Shown here: one piece after another, positions 61,952 through 64,000 of the stretch
Layout of the letters: every line of letters begins with the position of its first letter
Position numbering within the stretch: the stretch's first letter is position 1
From: Methanobacterium aggregans
GTDB lineage: Archaea; Methanobacteriota; Methanobacteria; Methanobacteriales; Methanobacteriaceae
Assembly: GCF_017874455.1 (NCBI RefSeq)
Contig: NZ_JAGGLN010000002.1
Location: 124,001 to 188,000 of the forward strand
DNA length: 64,000 nucleotides
Reading direction: 5' to 3'
Made by a program: the position numbers and the translations under genes
Notes under the pieces: generated by a model
Database searches by the model: none
Told to the model about the DNA's origin: nothing
The model's input: only the letters and a program-made list of their open reading frames with translations

Positions 61952-62233
61952 TCAGGTTCTGTAGTTATCATCCAGAAATTTACCGAGTTCATTGAGTGCA
62001 TGATCAACAGCTTCCCCTGCTATTTCATCACCAGCATCTGAGAGATCATCAAAAACTATGTGAACCTCAACCTCAACATTTAACTCCTCTTCATAATCCA
62101 TTTTAACATCTACGTTGAAGTCCAGAACCTCTTTTCTAGATACCTTTTTAAAAATAAAGTTTTCTGCGGCTGAAGCTGTGAATTCTGAGATGGTATCCAG
62201 ATCTTCACTGCTCAACCTTTTGAGTTTATTCAA
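61952..62233 (-). CDS. DUF3194 family protein
   Basis: A 93-residue acidic protein (LSSEDLDTISEFTASAAENFIF, then VEVEVHIVFDD and DHALNELGKFLD) that matches the archaeal DUF3194 family, which commonly follows the prefoldin beta gene. Its function is unknown. The TTG at 62233 has AAGGAG nine bases upstream. It lies 33 bases after pfdB, the last gene of the conserved operon. Confidence 0.85.
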   Translation of the reverse strand: MNKLKRLSSEDLDTISEFTASAAENFIFKKVSRKEVLDFNVDVKMDYEEELNVEVEVHIVFDDLSDAGDEIAGEAVDHALNELGKFLDDNYRT

Positions 62234-62266
62234 TTAATATAACTCCTTATAGATTTAGAAGGGGAT

Positions 62267-62617
62267 TTAGGAAATTCCTGCGCCCTGCATGGCTTCCTGA
62301 AGAGATGCCTGCATTTCCTGGAGTTTGTTCATGATACGTTCTTCCTGACGTTTCACGGTTTTCTCTCGAAGTTCAAGTGTCTCAACTTTTTCTTCAAGTT
62401 CTGCAGTTATTTCATCCTTTTTAACTTTTACAAGAAGATTTCCTGCAGTTTTGTATACATCCCCTTCATCTTCAACCTTTTTCAATTCGTCAAGTGCTTT
62501 CTGAGTTTCCTTTATTTGGAGTTCAACAGTCTGTTTCTGCATTGAAATTGCCTGTGCCTGCTGCTGCACCTGCTGGAATTGAGCTATTTGATGCTGGATG
62601 TTTTGTGGAAGTTCCAT
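62267..62617 (-). CDS. pfdB: Prefoldin subunit beta
   Basis: A 116-residue protein: two long coiled-coil helices (PQNIQHQIAQFQQVQQQAQA, then LREKTVKRQEERIMNKLQEM) joined by a beta hairpin (VYKTAGNLLVKVKKDEI). It forms the four beta subunits of the archaeal prefoldin hexamer, which passes unfolded proteins to the thermosome. GAGGTGAT precedes the ATG. Confidence 0.96.
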   Translation of the reverse strand: MELPQNIQHQIAQFQQVQQQAQAISMQKQTVELQIKETQKALDELKKVEDEGDVYKTAGNLLVKVKKDEITAELEEKVETLELREKTVKRQEERIMNKLQEMQASLQEAMQGAGIS

Positions 62618-62658
62618 TTTATATCACCTCATAAGAAAAATTATCTTAAATCTTTTTT

Positions 62659-62692
62659 AATTTTATTTAATTTTATTTAATTTTATTTAATT
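62659..62692. repeat. Short A+T tandem repeat between pfdB and pcc1
   Basis: The decamer TTTTATTTAA occurs three times in a row at 62661-62690 with partial copies on both sides. It lies in the 135-base gap between pcc1 and pfdB. On the transcribed strand it is A-rich, so it may be part of a promoter for pfdB. Confidence 0.6.
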
Positions 62693-62752
62693 CTTGATTT
62701 TATGGTTAATCATGCCTGATTCAGTACACAATTAATTTATCATAAAATAGGC

Positions 62753-63025
62753 CTATTTGGTTTTGATGTATTTTCTAAGTTCTAGAATTTCGTAAGACAG
62801 CTTCGTCCATCTCAAGTAAGAGTTGAGGGAAGCACGTAATGAAGTTGCATCCTCTGCATCTACCTTGATCCTTATGGTGCTGCCTGCAAGATGAACACTT
62901 ACAGATGCCCTGTCTGATGGAGATGTGTGAATTTCAGGTTCTATTGATTTCAATATTATCTCTGCATCCTCAGGGGTGTCAAATTCCATTTCAAGTTCTG
63001 TTTCAACACCTTCAAGGACTTCCAC
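62753..63025 (-). CDS. pcc1: KEOPS complex subunit Pcc1
   Basis: A 90-residue protein of the Pcc1/CTAG fold: ELEMEFDTPEDAEIILKSIEPEI, then VSVHLAGSTIRIKVDAEDATSLRASLNSYLRW. In archaea Pcc1 dimerises and joins Kae1, Bud32 and Cgi121 for t6A37 tRNA modification. It uses a GTG start at 63025, with GGGAG upstream. It lies 26 bases after the Brix gene in the same operon. Confidence 0.9.
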   Translation of the reverse strand: MEVLEGVETELEMEFDTPEDAEIILKSIEPEIHTSPSDRASVSVHLAGSTIRIKVDAEDATSLRASLNSYLRWTKLSYEILELRKYIKTK

Positions 63026-63051
63026 AGTTCCATCTCCCAGTTCGTATGTGT

Positions 63052-63543
63052 TTAATCATGGAATATTCTCCAATCCTTGATGTATATCTTAGGGCCCGTT
63101 ATTACTCCTTTAGAATCATAAAATTCCAGTAAAGCCCTTCTTTCATTGTCTCCTTCCTTAAGAACTAGAATATTTTCCTGCTTTAGGATGTCCCTGCATT
63201 TTGGGATACCTAATAATTCCCCCAAAATGTTCAATGTATCCATCTCAGACTTCATGGAGAGTTCACTGGTCTTCAGCCTACCCTTGGAATTTGTGATGGA
63301 TACTGTAACATCCATAGAAAGGACAATATCGCCCTTTTCATTGTAAAAATCTATCTTAGAAGGGTTACCCTTGGTTTCTGAGATTAGTGCAGTTTTGTCA
63401 AATCCCAGTTGCGAAGATTTCAACAAAACATCACGGAGGCTCATCTTCCCCCTGTTAACATATTCAGAGTTTATGACTCTGTCTAAACTTTTGCAGAAGG
63501 ATCTTGTTCTTTGAGAAGGCTTCCTAGATGTGGTTATTAACAT
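63052..63543 (-). CDS. Brix-domain ribosome biogenesis protein (archaeal Imp4-like)
   Basis: A 163-residue protein starting MLITTSRKPSQRTRSFCKSL, the classic archaeal Brix start. It continues with SEYVNRGKMSLRDVL and the duplicated half-barrel segments. It is related to the RNA-binding core of Imp4 and Rpf1 and probably binds pre-rRNA. AAAGGG precedes the ATG. It lies between rpoP and pcc1, as in other Euryarchaeota. Confidence 0.92.
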   Translation of the reverse strand: MLITTSRKPSQRTRSFCKSLDRVINSEYVNRGKMSLRDVLLKSSQLGFDKTALISETKGNPSKIDFYNEKGDIVLSMDVTVSITNSKGRLKTSELSMKSEMDTLNILGELLGIPKCRDILKQENILVLKEGDNERRALLEFYDSKGVITGPKIYIKDWRIFHD

Positions 63544-63598
63544 TAGATACCCTTTTCAGGTTCGTTATTGAAAATAGTCAAAAAACTATGTTCAAGGA

Positions 63599-63730
63599 TT
63601 ATCTTGCTTTTACTGTCCTTTTTACAGGAGGTATTACTTTGAAGAGTATCCTGTACCTGCAACTAGGACATTTGGACTCTGTGTATCCCTTAATATCTAC
63701 TAAAGTACCACATTTTCCGCATTTATACAA
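63599..63730 (-). CDS. rpoP: DNA-directed RNA polymerase subunit Rpo12 (subunit P)
   Basis: A 43-residue zinc-ribbon protein: YKCGKCGTLVDI with Cys 4 and 7, and SKCPSCRYRILFK with Cys 21 and 24, then PPVKRTVKAR. This is the full-length archaeal RPC10/Rpb12 homologue, which connects Rpo3 and Rpo2. The TTG at 63730 follows directly on the stop codon of rpl37Ae, and GGAGGT (complement of 63737-63742) lies inside the end of that gene, so translation is coupled. Confidence 0.93.
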   Translation of the reverse strand: MYKCGKCGTLVDIKGYTESKCPSCRYRILFKVIPPVKRTVKAR

Positions 63731-64000
63731 TTATAAACCTCCAATTATCCTCTTTATGTTCCTGGTAGCTGTTCTTCCCATTGGAGTTGATGGAAGGTAT
63801 GCTCCGCCAGTGAATACTGCGCCGCATTTTCTGCATTTCCATATTCCTGCTGAAACCCTTTTTACACCAGGCCTATCACATTGAGGGCAAACATGATCCT
63901 TTTTCATGTTTTCTTCTACTAATTTAACGGATCTTTTCGCTTTCCTTCCGTATCTTGCACCGAATCTTCCGGTTATTCCTACTTTTTTCGTTCTTGCCAT
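63731..64000 (-). CDS. rpl37ae: Large-subunit ribosomal protein eL43 (L37Ae)
   Basis: An 89-residue zinc-ribbon protein. MARTKKVGITGRFGARYGRK is the standard start, with its ATG exactly at the right window edge. The zinc ligands are Cys 38, 41, 56 and 59 (VCPQC, then KCRKC), and PMGRTATRNIKRI is near the end. It appears complete and leads the conserved rpl37Ae-rpoP-Brix-pcc1-pfdB-DUF3194 run. Confidence 0.95.
   Translation of the reverse strand: MARTKKVGITGRFGARYGRKAKRSVKLVEENMKKDHVCPQCDRPGVKRVSAGIWKCRKCGAVFTGGAYLPSTPMGRTATRNIKRIIGGL

Noticed and set aside
63528..63884. Plus-strand open frame at the right end
   Set aside because: It runs antisense to rpl37Ae, rpoP and the Brix gene start, all of which have intact family motifs.

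Overview
The window is a 64 kb stretch of an A+T-rich chromosome from a methanogenic archaeon of the order Methanobacteriales, most likely Methanobacterium or a close relative. The gene content is diagnostic: the F430 nickelochelatase-pathway reductase subunit CfbC, methanogenesis marker 4 (MtxX), the archaeal riboflavin/F420 enzymes ArfB and ArfC, pantoate kinase, archaeal-type ribosomal proteins (L37e, L37Ae, S8e), Rpo12, SRP19, Pcc1, prefoldin, and the free-standing C-terminal part of a split family B DNA polymerase, which is typical of Methanobacteriales. Starts are ATG, GTG or TTG, usually behind GGTGAT- or GGAGG-like ribosome binding sites. Promoters look archaeal (TATA boxes of the TTTATATA type).

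Bases 1-7446 form an accessory island unlike the rest. It is a tandem array of paralogues: a roughly 240-residue soluble protein of unknown function, usually followed directly by a 90-99-residue membrane protein whose C-terminus ends in a conserved ISRKLEEK-type tail. There are six copies of the larger gene (one cut by the window edge, one frameshifted), four of the small one (one frameshifted), one 435-residue lysine-rich protein that shares its upstream DNA and N-terminus with another copy, and one RDD membrane protein. Base composition switches within genes between T/G-rich and A-rich blocks. Scars of the 435-residue gene's 3' end lie upstream of later copies. This is the most interesting part of the window.

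From 7.6 to 20 kb there are housekeeping and accessory genes: a tRNA-Leu(GAG), a methyltransferase, DUF371 and GIY-YIG-like proteins, the CBS protein-cfbC pair, two MarR-regulator/multidrug-transporter pairs (MFS and MATE; the second has a striking tandem palindromic operator on its TATA box), a cobalamin-binding radical SAM enzyme and a cation/Ca2+ exchanger.

From 20 to 36 kb lies a minus-strand run (LSm, L37e, Toprim protein, PurF, U32 peptidase), then a PUA protein and ArfB on the plus strand. Next come a decayed secreted-protein gene and a 15-bp minisatellite. Minus-strand genes follow for a Hel308-like helicase, an acyl-CoA synthetase with thioesterase and HTH-cupin regulator, a sequon-rich surface protein and GlmS.

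From 36 to 54 kb the window holds biosynthesis genes: purC-purS-purQ, cobA-hemD, srp19, a RecJ-like DHH protein, pantoate kinase, a PHP phosphatase that seems to use an AUA start, arfC, a TatD nuclease, a cis-prenyl transferase, mtxX, hemL, cbiC and hypE. From 54 kb to the end are rps8e with polB2, a HAD hydrolase, an AAA+ ATPase, a PsbP-like/sortase fusion, a PfkB kinase with a HisA/F-related protein, and a conserved information-processing operon (L37Ae, Rpo12, Brix protein, Pcc1, prefoldin beta, DUF3194). Tetrapyrrole genes (hemL, hemD, cobA, cbiC, cfbC) are scattered and together feed cobalamin and F430 synthesis.
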